The position numbers and the translations under genes are program-made. A stretch of DNA of 64,000 bases from Ignelater luminosus. Its lineage: Eukaryota > Arthropoda > Insecta > Coleoptera > Elateridae. Below, one piece after another: positions 23,835-34,149 of this stretch. The DNA lies in the NCBI GenBank assembly GCA_011009095.1, contig VTPC01004777.1, positions 35,937 to 99,936 on the forward strand. Reading direction: 5' to 3'. How positions within the stretch are numbered: the first letter of the stretch is position 1; each line of letters opens with the position of its first letter. The notes beneath the pieces were generated by a model, which saw only the letters and a list, made by a program, of their open reading frames with translations, was not told where the DNA came from and did not search any database.

Positions 23835-24685
23835 ACCTCCTTGTGGAATCTATTTGGCCAAAGTGGAATGAATTTGGACATTCCTCTATACTATTTCATC
23901 GGTAGCGGAACAAGAAAATGGAAAATGGAATCTGATGGTGGGCAGCAGCAGTAGTGCTGAAGTGCTGGCGAGTGGTGAAAAGCAGAGAATCTTAGAGAAT
24001 GCAAAGGAATAAAAAACACGGAAGAGAGATTTTAGTTCACGAAATTTGATGCTCTTAATCTCTGCAGCATAAAAACGGCTTTCAGGACCACACCTTCACA
24101 CTTGCATCTCGCCGTGGCGCAAGAACGCTATAACGACCGATAGGAGACAACGGCGGTAGAGGCAAGAGCAAGAATCACATACTTGCGCTGGCAGTTGTGC
24201 CTCCCGTCAAGGTAACGAATTACGTGAGTGCAGCGGAACAGAAACTGCTGAGTCCTATTTTCAGATGCAGAGTGATCCCCTGAGTCTAAGCGTTCTTAAG
24301 AATTGAGTGCCAGGGTACAGAGAGGTGGGGTTACCAGTCGGTGGACGCTGGACAACTGGCCGGACAGCACGTGGCAGGAGGTCGTTTTAGATTTCTTCAT
24401 CGGAAGTGATTGGAAGTTGCTGGATTAGCGACGCAGGTGCATTCTTCTGTTCTGGTCTTGCCGACGCTAAACCAGCGGTAGGACTTGATAACAGCAGTCG
24501 CTGCCACAGGCAGTAATTGATGAAAGGCGACATCCTAGCGGGACAAAGGTGTGATGAAGAGCGCGGTGGCGAGATGGACGAAGTGGCAGTCGGCGGTTGT
24601 GGTTGTTACTTTAGTAATTACTGACGAAGGAGGTGACGGAAGCTATCGGTACGTCGATCGACATTTGGAAAGTATGGCGTTCGGT
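23835..24685. other. GC-richer unassigned stretch
   Basis: More GC-rich than its surroundings, with fragmentary frames on the plus strand broken by many stops. It may be decayed retroelement gag sequence, but no motif supports a name. Confidence 0.25.
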
Positions 24686-24812
24686 CTTGTCTGTTGTCAT
24701 AATAATCGATTAATCTAAATATCGATTATCCGATTGATTGATTGATGGAAATGGCCGATTATTTTTTTGTAATCGATTATCATTATTGAAATTAATAATC
24801 GCTCAGTCCTAG
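24686..24812 (+). repeat. Short TCGATTA array with shared edge
   Basis: ATAATCGATTAATC words followed by TTTTTTTGTAATCGATTATC and the CGCTCAGTCCTA edge also seen at 15.1 kb. Confidence 0.65.
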
Positions 24813-24879
24813 CCTGGATAGTAAACACCCGGTGAAGACCGTTTCTTGTGCCTTGTGACAGAAACAATGCATATAGTTC

Positions 24880-25215
24880 GGGTCGAGCCGGACCTCAGTT
24901 GAAAAATTTATCAGGCCTTTTGGACCTACGTCGGGTCAATCGGGCCGTTCGGTCTTGCAGAGCCTGTCGAGCCGTTGGAACTTGCTAGGTCGTACGGGTC
25001 TGTCGGACTTTTTGGACTTCTCGGCCTTTCGGGTCTATCAGGTCGTTTGAATTTCTTAAGCCTGTTGGACATCTCAAGCCTGTCAGCCATACAGGACTGT
25101 CAAACCGTTCGAGCTTGTCGGGTCTTTTAGACTTATCGCCCCTTCAGTCTCTCGGGCCGATCAAGAAGTTACCGAGATTTTTCGGGTCGTGTCAAGTTTA
25201 TCCACAGTTGATTCG
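24880..25215 (+). repeat. Composite repeat, 5' motif plus GGCC minisatellite
   Basis: It starts GGGTCGAGCCGGACCTCAG, then TTGAAAAATTTATCAGG, then irregular 18-bp-type units (GGGCCGTTCGG, CTTGCAGAGCCTGTCGAG, GTCGGACTTTTTGG). It ends near TTCGGGTCGTGTCAAG. The CGTACTG half of the element is missing. The units are more diverged here than at 32.4-33.5 kb. Confidence 0.7.
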
Positions 25216-26200
25216 AGTCTAAGAAATTTGGCCTATGCAGGGCTCTAAATTATGCATTGGCTGCCGCAGGGATCTTGACTGATGGTCTACAATGGTGACA
25301 ACGATGATGATGAAGTGAACAACGTACGCATCATGAAATGGTGGTCTTGGTGATGCAACATACAAATGGTTTTCAGGGCCAAAACTCGATGGCGATCGGT
25401 TAGAAAACTTACTGACAGTGGCAAAAGGGGACTTCGGGGCCGACAAACCAAACAATAGTTGCGCCTTTCTCCTAAGGCACCGACGTACGCGAGCGAGGAA
25501 GAAAGGGACAAGCAGGTCCACTGTTCGTTGAGTGATCTCGCACCCCAAAAGTGTAATTGCCAGGAGACAGCTAGGATAATAGAGATCATCTTGAAAAAAT
25601 TAGGATCGGGATGAACCACTAACGACGTTTGAACCAAGCGGACACCACACAGTATTGAACAACGAGGAGTCATCAAAGCTTTGCCCACATCCACGTTACG
25701 ACGACAGAATAGTGAGTATTAGAAGGCCAGCGCTTCTAGAGCTACCCCGCTTCATGCACGAAGCCGTCGACGTCGACGACGTCTGTCACTTGACGACAGG
25801 CCGTTTACATTCTAAATGTCAGAATCTCAAAAACCAAACTACAAGATAATGCAGTGAACAGAATTCCCACAAAATTTTAAGAAAGTAATAGATTTCAGGG
25901 ACTTTAAATGAGATTTTGCTGACTTCTGTAAGACTTTCGAGACTTTATGAAGACTAAAACAATACAAGGGATTCGGTGTAATTTTAGAGAATTCAGGATT
26001 CCAAAAACTAAACTTTCAGTGAGCTTAAAAATCTTTCTGTGGACTTTAAGCTAACGACGCGCTACACAGTGACAAATAAGACAACTGAAACTACTTTTGT
26101 CTGATAGTTTTAAATTCTCTGAGTTTACCAGCTTCCTCTGGTTTCCCGGTTGCTGAGTACCGTATAAATAGAACGCTTACTTGATTTTGGCATTTTGGTT
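25216..26200. other. Unassigned stretch with overlapping open frames
   Basis: Overlapping minus-strand frames at 25219-25548 and 25287-25694 and a plus frame at 25655-25849 coexist in a GC-richer stretch. None shows a recognisable domain, start context or splice pattern. A decayed transposon is plausible but not shown. Confidence 0.25.
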
Positions 26201-26204
26201 CTTT

Positions 26205-27005
26205 TTTAGTGAAATGTGGGTGTAGATAGTATTAGGAAGAGCGCCAGTGAGGTACGAGATGGGCAGAAAATCGGTGGGAACCTCATCAATTCCCGTTTTA
26301 AAATCGGATGCATCGGTTAAAAATCAGGATTTTTCTCTATTTAAACTTGACGCAGATATTACATAACGCATAGATTGGTACCCGTTTCGCAATTCATTAG
26401 CGATAAATGAGTACTCCAGGTGGGATTAAACTTTCCGTTCCCAAGATATAGCATAAAACGCTCTATTTTTGGTGTTCTAGGAGTAGGAGGACAAAAGCAA
26501 AAGTGAATCAAATCGTTTTTGCTTCCAGTTGCTTAGAAGGTTCAGTTCGGAAAATCCTGCACCTAGCCGCACCTGCACGGCTACCGTGTTTTGTTTTAGA
26601 GCGACAATTTTCTTTTCTGCAAAGATGCCTTGAAGCACGCTAAGTATGCATGCCAAATTTCGTTCTCTTATCTCGTCTCGTTTTCGCTCTATGATTTTGT
26701 TTTCGTTCATACTAAAAATTGTCCTAGCGCCGGATGTTGCTATCACGCAAAAAACACCAATCTTCCTCCCGTTTGATTCCTATGGAATCAAACTTAACTC
26801 TTGTTAGCTCGAAACAATAATGGGGACACCCCAAAGACAGCGCTTCCACTAAAGCTCTTTGATTCTGGGCACTTAGGTCTATGTGATATTTTTGACTTGT
26901 GTCTTCCCTCTTTTACCGGGGGGTAGAAGGATGATATACGCAAAAACCATCAAAATCCACCTGGTGGTTCTTAAGATCTAGAAAATGATTATGCCAAAAG
27001 AACGC
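26205..27005 (+). repeat. Dispersed repeat family D, copy 1
   Basis: Colinear with 38.87-40.06 kb and 42.16-44.05 kb. Shared landmarks in order are AAAATCGGATGCATCGGTTA, GTACTCCAGGTGGG, CCGTTCCCAAGATATAGCA, GCACCTGCACGGC, TTTTACCGGGG, and finally ATGATATACGCAAAAACCAT with a CCTGGTGGTTCTTAAGATCT tail. This copy lacks the part corresponding to 39.24-39.53 kb. No coding capacity was recognised and no terminal repeats were found. Confidence 0.7.
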
Positions 27006-27430
27006 CACTATTGGTTCGGTCATGGGCGGTTTTACGGGAGTTGTAAATGTTGCATTTGCACACCTGATCAGAATTGTACGTGATGTTTGTTTCTATCGCT
27101 TGTTACACTTCAAGTAACTGTGAAATGTTGTGTAGGGCAAAAGATTAAGCAAAATTCTCATAAATTTAAATTTGAGTGTTGTCTTCAATGCACTATCTCG
27201 TTCATTGTGATTTGAATAAGACGCTTATCGCGTCGAGATGCCTTTCTAACAGACTGTTGGACGGCTAGGTATTATCACTATCATAATCATTATTTCCTTG
27301 CTGGAGATCGTTTGAGCATCCGGTGATATCTGCCCAGTGCCACTACATGGCAAAAGAAGTCTTAATTTTTGTTAAGCAATGTGCCAGCCAAGCATTTACG
27401 CTAATTTTTAAAACACCCTGTATAAAGGTT
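27006..27430. other. Unassigned spacer with a CACCCTGTATA end
   Basis: No gene was seen. The word AACACCCTGTATAAAGG near 27410 resembles the end of a small insect repeat. Confidence 0.35.
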
Positions 27431-27434
27431 GTGC

Positions 27435-27995
27435 AGAAAGTTTATTACTAGCACTACTATTTCCGTTTGGTGTTAAGAGAAAAAAAAACAATTTCCAAAC
27501 GCCTAGAAGAGATCCAAAGTAGTACCAATCTTTAAGTCTGGAAAACAAATGACAGATCAATCACTGATACGGTGATAATAGACTATTTCGTTCTAAGTGC
27601 CACACTAGGTGATAATTTGTCATTTTTTCAAATAACTTACCCACACTAGAAGTTACTGAAATAGGCCTATAAGTACTAGGCAATTCTGGATTTCTGTTTG
27701 GCTTTAAGGGCGGAACTATCCAAGCTTTTCGATATTTTCCAGACCTTCATATCTGATTATACAGCTCAAAGCTTGACATTTGGCAAAATTAGGAAGATGT
27801 TTTAACATTACATAATAATACCTTATTTGGGCATGGTGATGAGTTGTTACACGAAGAAAGAGCATACTCTAATTCCACCTTGGTAAATTCGACATTGTAT
27901 TCTTGGCGGTCATCCGTACCAAAGTCTATTAAGGTTGCCAAAAGTGGTTTTTGTAATTGCAGAACATTGCTGAATCAAAAGATGGTTTGGCTGTC
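27435..27995 (-). pseudogene. Non-LTR retrotransposon RT fragment (Jockey/R1-like)
   Basis: On the minus strand the sequence near 27720-27640 reads IVPPLKPNRNPELPSTYRPI and continues SVTSSVGKLFEKM. This is the conserved start of the RT fingers in Jockey- and R1-type elements (vPl.KpGk.p....yRPIsL....K.fE+m). Preceding sequence (27960-27730) carries weaker similarity, and following sequence includes a stop. No catalytic motif is present. This is a different family from the LINEs at 7, 11, 20 and 34 kb, and may be related to the fragment at 2.84 kb. Confidence 0.65.
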
Positions 27996-28140
27996 GTAAA
28001 TAATAGTTGGCTGACGCCTAGAAACTTAGCAGGAATTATAGAATTTTAATACAGTGTACATTTAATTTGTAGTATTTTTATGAATAAATTTGTTTCAGAA
28101 AAGTAAGTATGGGTTTTAGTTATAATACCTACATGTCCAT

Positions 28141-28225
28141 TTAGAGGGACTATTATGACGTAAATGTGACGTTCTAAGACATCTTAATATGACGGAAAAC
28201 TAACGTCAAATCGACGTGCGTGTAG
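28141..28225 (+). repeat. TGACGT-rich flank, left copy
   Basis: It contains ATTATGACGT, TGTGACGTT and TAATATGACGG, ending with AACGTCAAATCGACGTGCGT at 28202-28221. The last phrase recurs with one change at 29301-29320 on the far side of the composite repeat. Confidence 0.7.
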
Positions 28226-28495
28226 AGTCGATTGACTCGTATTTAAAAGAAATAAGTTATTCTTACGTACAACATCCTCAGTAACTCCACCTTTTATGTT
28301 GTAAGTAAAAATGAAATCTGTCAAGATCAAGTTGAGGTTATGAAAAATACAAAGATCAACCGAAAACAAACGAAAAACAATTGCGAAAATTAATTTTGTT
28401 TCATTTGAACTACTTTTAATGTAATTTCTTAGTTTGCATTTTAAAATTACAGAATTAAATGAACACCTTGTACAAAAAAATAAATATAGCACGGA

Positions 28496-28983
28496 CGTTA
28501 GAGGCCTACATGGGTCGAGCTTTTTAGTCAGGCTCATTTGGTCCAAAGCTCAGTTAAAAAATATATCTGGCTTTTTGTCTTCTGTTGGTATGATCAAGTC
28601 TCTTGGGTCTTTCGGCCCTCTGGGGTCATTAGGGTCTGTCGGGCTGTTAGAGACTCTTGGACCTGTCGACTCCATCGTGCCATTTGGGTGAATCGGCCTT
28701 TTCAGGCCGTTATTTTTGTACGAATCCAAAACAGACGATTTTCGTACCGCGTCAAACCGAGATCTTTTTCGTACTGACTCGGATGGACTATTTCTGTACC
28801 GAACCGCACCGGAAGATTGTCGTATGGACTCAAACAGGCGTGATTTTCCTAGTGACCCGGATATGCATTATTTCCACACTGAATAGAAGAAGAGGATTTT
28901 CGTACTGCACCGTAGGACGGGTTTCTTGATCGGCTCTTTGCGTGGCCGGGCCCAAAGTTTGGATATAGGTCAGACCGAGTCAG
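28496..28983 (+). repeat. Composite repeat unit 1 at the 28-kb locus
   Basis: Ordered parts: a 5' end ACGTTAGAGGCCTACATGGG; a CAGTTAAAAAATATATCTGG motif; a short GGCC minisatellite (about 28595-28705); CGTACTG-type units of about 25-29 bp (about 28720-28920), for example TTTTTCGTACTGACTCGG; then a 3' motif TTTCTTGATCGGCTCTTTGC and GGATATAGGTCAGACCGAG. The next unit begins at once. A frame of 90 codons at 28657-28929 spans the CGTACTG part. Confidence 0.75.
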
Positions 28984-29180
28984 TTTAAAAATGTATAGTT
29001 ATTAGGATTTGTCGGGTTGTTGGACCCTCTGGGGCCTATCGGCCCTGTGGGGCAGAGATTGTCGTACTGATTCGGACAAGCGTGATTTTCGTATTGACTC
29101 GGACAAGCATTATTTTCATACTGGATCATGGAGAAGGATTCTCGTACTGCACCGTAGGACGAGTTTCTTGATCGAGTCTT
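28984..29180 (+). repeat. Composite repeat unit 2 at the 28-kb locus (short)
   Basis: It begins TTTAAAAATGTATAG directly after unit 1's 3' motif, has only a few GGCC units (to about 29060), then CGTACTG units and TTTCTTGATCGAGTCTT. Head-to-tail with unit 1. Confidence 0.7.
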
Positions 29181-29325
29181 AATATGACGTCAAATGACGT
29201 CTTACTATAACGTCAAAGTGGCGTTTCGATGAGAAGTTAGTTACTCGTCAGTTAGACGTCATTAGCAAAGTTATTATGACGTAGTGCCTGACAAAAGACT
29301 GACGTCAAACCGACGTGCGTGTTCT
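29181..29325 (+). repeat. TGACGT-rich flank, right copy
   Basis: Multiple GACGT words, including two CRE-like TGACGTCA octamers at 29185-29192 and 29300-29307. It ends with the 20-bp phrase also found at 28202. Together with the left copy it brackets the composite repeat in direct orientation. Confidence 0.7.
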
Positions 29326-32300
29326 ACACATCGTCAAATCTAAAAAAGAAAAAATATTAGACCTACAGTTAATAAAAGTTAATTGACTCGCCTTTTCTCT
29401 TTTTTTGAGTTCATTGCAAATGCTGATGCATAAGATGTATAGTAGGCTGAAGGTCTAAAATCATTTAAGACTGTCTCAATGGTAGTTTTGAATAATTAGA
29501 AGGATCTCATCTAGCGAATTCCACCACCAGTTAATGGTATCGGTGAAAAGGTTTCTGAATGCAATATATGCAAGCCAAGCCGCATAACATTTTCCACTAA
29601 GAAGCACCGTTTTCAACATACTGACTGTTAAACTACCCTAAATCCGCTGAATTTGAGAGGTTTAGAAAAACCTAATTTTACTAGAAAATGATGCATTCTA
29701 AGAAAAAAATGCAGGAGCAGCTTTTTTCGTCAAATCAATAGTTAATTTCAAAAATACAAAAAAGTTTTAGTTTTTCAGTGGCATAACAATGGTTTTAGCG
29801 TCGGGGCTAAACTCCCCCTGCAATTTCCCGCATTTTTACGAGTACTACACGCTCTTTGAGTTTTCGAAACTATTTTTTTAACACCCTGTAGAAGCGGAGT
29901 ATCGTATTTTTATGAAGACGACGGAAATAAACTTTAGTCATTCACAAATGAGAACTAAATCCATTGTTTTACTAAACAAAAAAGAGAAAAAACGAGGAGC
30001 ATGAAAGGAGTGGCTGTATTTGTAGCACGATAATTTACCGATAAGGTAATGGCAACTGGCTCCACTCTTTATTGATTCACTCAACAACGGTAGAAAAAAA
30101 ACCATCAGTTCAGCTTACGCGAACATAAAGCAAATGTTACCCTTTTGCACTTGTAACGATCACTTTTTATTTCTGTAACCTACTAACTTACGTACTACTA
30201 TATTGCTCAGTAGAATGAACTAAATACCTATAGCTCAACAAAGGTGTTTTCGATACAATAAAGACAATAAAAACAACATTATCAAATCATCTTTAGAATT
30301 ATTAATATGATTTATTATTATTTAGCTAAGCAATAAATCGACAAATTGTCTATTCTATGTTATACAACCTGAGCACGCGTTTGTAAAGTGCAAAGTTCTT
30401 ACAATAATAACATTTAGCTGATGGCAATGTATTGTTCCATTTTTTCTTTCATTTTTCGTTTCTTTCAAATTTATTATATAATAAATCTAAAAAACAAAGT
30501 TTGTTTCTAAATTTTGTAATAATATATAACTATTTTAAACTTTTGCGACCGAGAGAAAACGTGATCGAATGAAGGAAGATAAACCGCGTAGTTAAAGCCT
30601 GTGAAGGTAAACGTATTTTAATTTATTAGAGTATTATATACACATACACGTATATACACCTTGCACATCATCGTCTGGATTTGTTTATGCAATACCTGAG
30701 CGTACTTAATATGAAACGATATTTCTTTTTAGATGGTGCTCATTAAAATGATTACTCGGTTAACATTTAAGAAGATTCATCCAGTTTTTTTCCTCTCCTA
30801 CTCTGAATTATAACGGCGAGACCACGCTGTCTTTCTCCAAGAAGACCAGTTTGATTGATTTATTTGATACGTTTAGGAAAACTTTCATCTCTATTAGTTG
30901 TTTACTTGTCAAGAAATAGAAAATATAGTAGACAGAGCCGGATTTATAAACAAAAAAGAGAAGATATTCGAAATATAATAAATTATAATTGAAAAATCTA
31001 TTTTTTAACATTCTAGTTCGACCAAGGTAATATATCTAAATTAAAGTTACTTCTTGTCAGTAGATGATGGTTGTTTAATTAATTAAAAAATAAAATCAAT
31101 ATAAAATAACCTTCGACATAAAATAAATTTAATAGAGGTGTATTGCTTTTGTCTATTATAAATTATACGGGATTATCCTAATACCTAACTACAAAGCACG
31201 TTGCATTTGAATGTCTTTATAGATTTGATTAATAATCTTTCCCATGTACCACCCATGTGAGGAGTCCCAGACGGAATCTTGACATTTGAGCTTATTTTCT
31301 ACAAATACTTTTATTAGTATTGTTATAATATAGTTTTTTATGTTCATGTTCAGATTCGAGGTCGGTCTATTTTAGACATAAATCTATTGGTGTCTTGCTT
31401 TTTCGTTAAAAACGCAAATTCGAGACTGTACTATAAGGTTGCTTCAATAGGCTACTTTTTTTATCCTGAAACAAATATTAAAGCTATCTGAAAACTTACT
31501 GATTGGAAAATTTTAAGCGACAGCAAAAATGGCGGAATGCCAGACATTCAAACGAGTAAGCATCAGAGAAAAACAGTGAGCAACGTAATAAATACAAAAC
31601 CTTCAACTACCGATTAAATGGATTATTAGAAATCAAGCCGTCTGTGTATCTTAATCGACTATTCCGTGCCCTAATTAAATAGTTGAAGAATTGAACAATT
31701 ACTGAAGGTACCGATTAATCAATTGCTTGATTTTAGTTTCCTAATTGTTTAGTTGCTTGCATTGTTTACATTATTATTTAAGTATTGTTATTTAGTTCCA
31801 CACAGGACGTCGTGATTTACTACAATTTTTGCTTATACCTCTAGTTGCAAAACTAATTGATAGTTTTTCTTTCCGTCGACAAAAGAGTATTGATGGATCA
31901 ATGGCGTACTTACAAAACTTGTCTAGGAGGAGACCTGTTTTATTAGAGAAAAATTGCATAAAAAGAAAAATTAATTGGCGAAATTTTGATGCAGAAAAAC
32001 CAAAATGCTTTTACCTAAAAGTTTATATTTGTTATTATTATTTTTGTGTTATACTTTGGGAGGTACAGACTCTTATGACCTGCCTTATAAATACGCCACT
32101 CTGATGAGTTAAATTATTATGCTTATTGATATATTTTTAAAAGTGAAATGAACAATAACGAACGCAAAAGTGCCAAGTAAAACATTAAAGAACTTTTTGC
32201 TAATTACTCTGTTCAAGTAAAACTACGTTTCTGATTGTTCAACGACGTTTGTTATTGAAATCAGTTTACATATTTCTTGAGAGTTTTCTAAATTTGGTCG
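29326..32300. other. AT-rich stretch, no recognisable gene
   Basis: About 3 kb without a supported gene. A CACCCTGTAG end lies near 29882. Frames at 30808-31011 (-) and 31829-32104 (+) have no recognisable domain. Sequence at 31620-31770 has ATTAATCG-like words resembling the TCGATTA arrays, about 0.65 kb upstream of the large GGCC minisatellite. Confidence 0.4.
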
Positions 32301-32408
32301 GGCTACTTCTAGACTGTCAATGCAACAAATGGTGGGTGTTCATTTATTACGGAAAAATCATTAACCAAGAGACGGCGCTAAGTTTTGCCAAAATGGCAGA
32401 AAAAGAGG

Positions 32409-33812
32409 ACCTATCAGGCCGTTTGGGCGTGTCGGACCGTTAGAGTCTGTTGGGCTGTTTGAGTCTTTAAAGCCTTTTGGCCCTGGGGGGCCATTAGGGT
32501 CTGTCGGGTTGTTGGAGTCTCTCGGACCTATCGGCCATATCAGGCCGTTTGGGCGTGTCCCGCTGTTAGAGTCTGTTGGGATGTTTGAGTTTCTAAAGCC
32601 TTTTGGCCCTGTGGGGCCATTAGAGTCTATCGAGCTGTTCGAGTCTTTCGGGCCTTTTGGCCCTGTGGGATCATTAGGATCTGTCGGGCTGTTCGAGTCT
32701 CTTGCACATTTCGGGCCTGTCGGGCCGTTTGGGCGTGTTCGGTTGTTGGAGACTGTTGGGATTCTCGAGTCTCTAGGGCCTTTTAGCCCTGTGGCGCCAT
32801 TAGGGTCTGTCGAGCTGTTAGAATTTGTCAGGTCTTTAAGCCCTGTGGGGTCATTAGGATCTGTCGCGCTGTTCGAGTCTCTTGCACATTTCGGGCCTCT
32901 CGGGCCGTTTGGGCGTGTTCGGTTGTTAGAGTCTGTTGGAATTTTCGAGTCTCTAGGTCTTTTCAGCTCTGTGGGGCCATTAGGGTCTGTCGGGCTATTC
33001 AAGTCTCTTGGGCCATTCGGCCCTGTGGCGTTATTAGAGTATGTCGGGCTGTTCGAGACTCTGGGATCTATTGGGCGTGTCCGGCGTTAGGATCTGTCGG
33101 GCTGTTCGAGTTTCTTGCACCTATCGGCTCCTTCAGACCGTTTGGGGGTGTCAGGCCGTTAGGATCTGCGAGGCTGTTCGAGTCTTTCGGAGCTATCGAC
33201 CTATCGGGCCGTTTGGGTGTGTCGGCCCGTTATGGTCTGTTCCGCTGTTCGAGTCTCTCTCCGCCTTTCAACCCTGTCGGGCCGTTTGGGCTTGTTGGCC
33301 CGTTACGATCTGTCTAGCTGTTTGAGTCCATCGGGCTTAATGACTCTGTCGCCGTTTAGGCGTGTCAGGCCGTTACGATCTGTCGTAGTGTTTGAGTTTC
33401 TTAGACTTTTTGGCCCTATCGAGCCGTTTGGGCGTGTCGGGCTACTAGGGTCTGTTGGGTTGTTCGAGGCTCTTGAGCCTGTTGGCTCCATCGTACCATT
33501 TGGGACTCTCGGGCCCTTAGAGTGTGCCGGCCTTTTCGGATCTTTCTTTTTGCACGGATCCAAAGCAGAGGTTGTTGGTACTGCGCAGAACCGAGATCTT
33601 TTTCTTACTGACCCGAACGCACTATTTTCGTACTGCACCGCACCGGAGGATTGATGTACTGATTCGGACAGACGTGATTTTCGTATTGATCCGGACAAGC
33701 ATTAACTTCATACAGAACCGTAAAGAAGGATTGTTGTACTGCACCATAGGGCGTGTTTTTTGATCGGGTCTTTGCGCAGTCTGGCCCAAAGTTCGAATGT
33801 AAGTCAGACTGG
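32409..33812 (+). repeat. Composite repeat unit with expanded 18-bp minisatellite
   Basis: About 1.13 kb (to about 33540) is made of 18-bp units of the form GGGCCATTAGGGTCTGTC or GGGCTGTTCGAGTCTCTT, which contain 9-bp half-units. A higher-order period of 180 bp is visible: CGGGCCGTTTGGGCGTGTTC occurs at about 32721 and 32901. The CGTACTG section follows (about 33545-33755), then the 3' motif GATCGGGTCTTTGCGCAG. Because 18 is a multiple of 3, long frames are open on both strands (193 codons plus at 32509-33090, 213 codons minus at 32361-33002). I do not regard them as genes. Confidence 0.8.
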
Positions 33813-34140
33813 GCCTTAGTTTAAAAATTTATCGGGCTTTTTGTTCCTGTCGAGCCGTTCGGGATTGTGAGGCTTGTTGAGCTGCTAGAGTCTGTCGGGC
33901 GGTTAAGGTCTGTCAGGCTGTTAGAGTTTCTCGGCTCTTTCGGGCTGTTTGGGACTTTCTTGTCTATCGGATCGGCCGGCCTTTTGGTGTGGTTATATTT
34001 GTACAGATCTGTGGCAGAGAATTTTCGCACTGCACCGACCCGAGATCGTTTTCGTACTGACTCGGACGGACTATTTATTCGGACAGACTTGATTATTATA
34101 TTGATCTGAACAAGCATTATTTTTATATTGAACATATTAA
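33813..34140 (+). repeat. Composite repeat unit, second head-to-tail copy at the 33-kb locus
   Basis: It begins CCTTAGTTTAAAAATTTATC, with a short GGCC minisatellite (to about 33990), then CGTACTG units (TTTTCGTACTGACTCGGACG near 34050), ending in TATTGAACAT. It abuts LINE A on the minus strand. Confidence 0.75.
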
Positions 34141-34149
34141 ATACTCGTA

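Noticed and set aside
28538-28777. Plus frame MVQSSVKKYIWLFVFCWYDQ as a membrane protein start
   Set aside because: The frame lies in the composite repeat and overlaps another open frame; the hydrophobic start is AT-rich 5' motif sequence.
32361-33002. 213-codon minus frame with Pro/Asp/Gly/Ser-rich repeats resembling a collagen-like or structural protein
   Set aside because: It lies entirely within the 18-bp minisatellite, the opposite strand is equally open, and the unit length is a multiple of three. There is no signal peptide or splice context.
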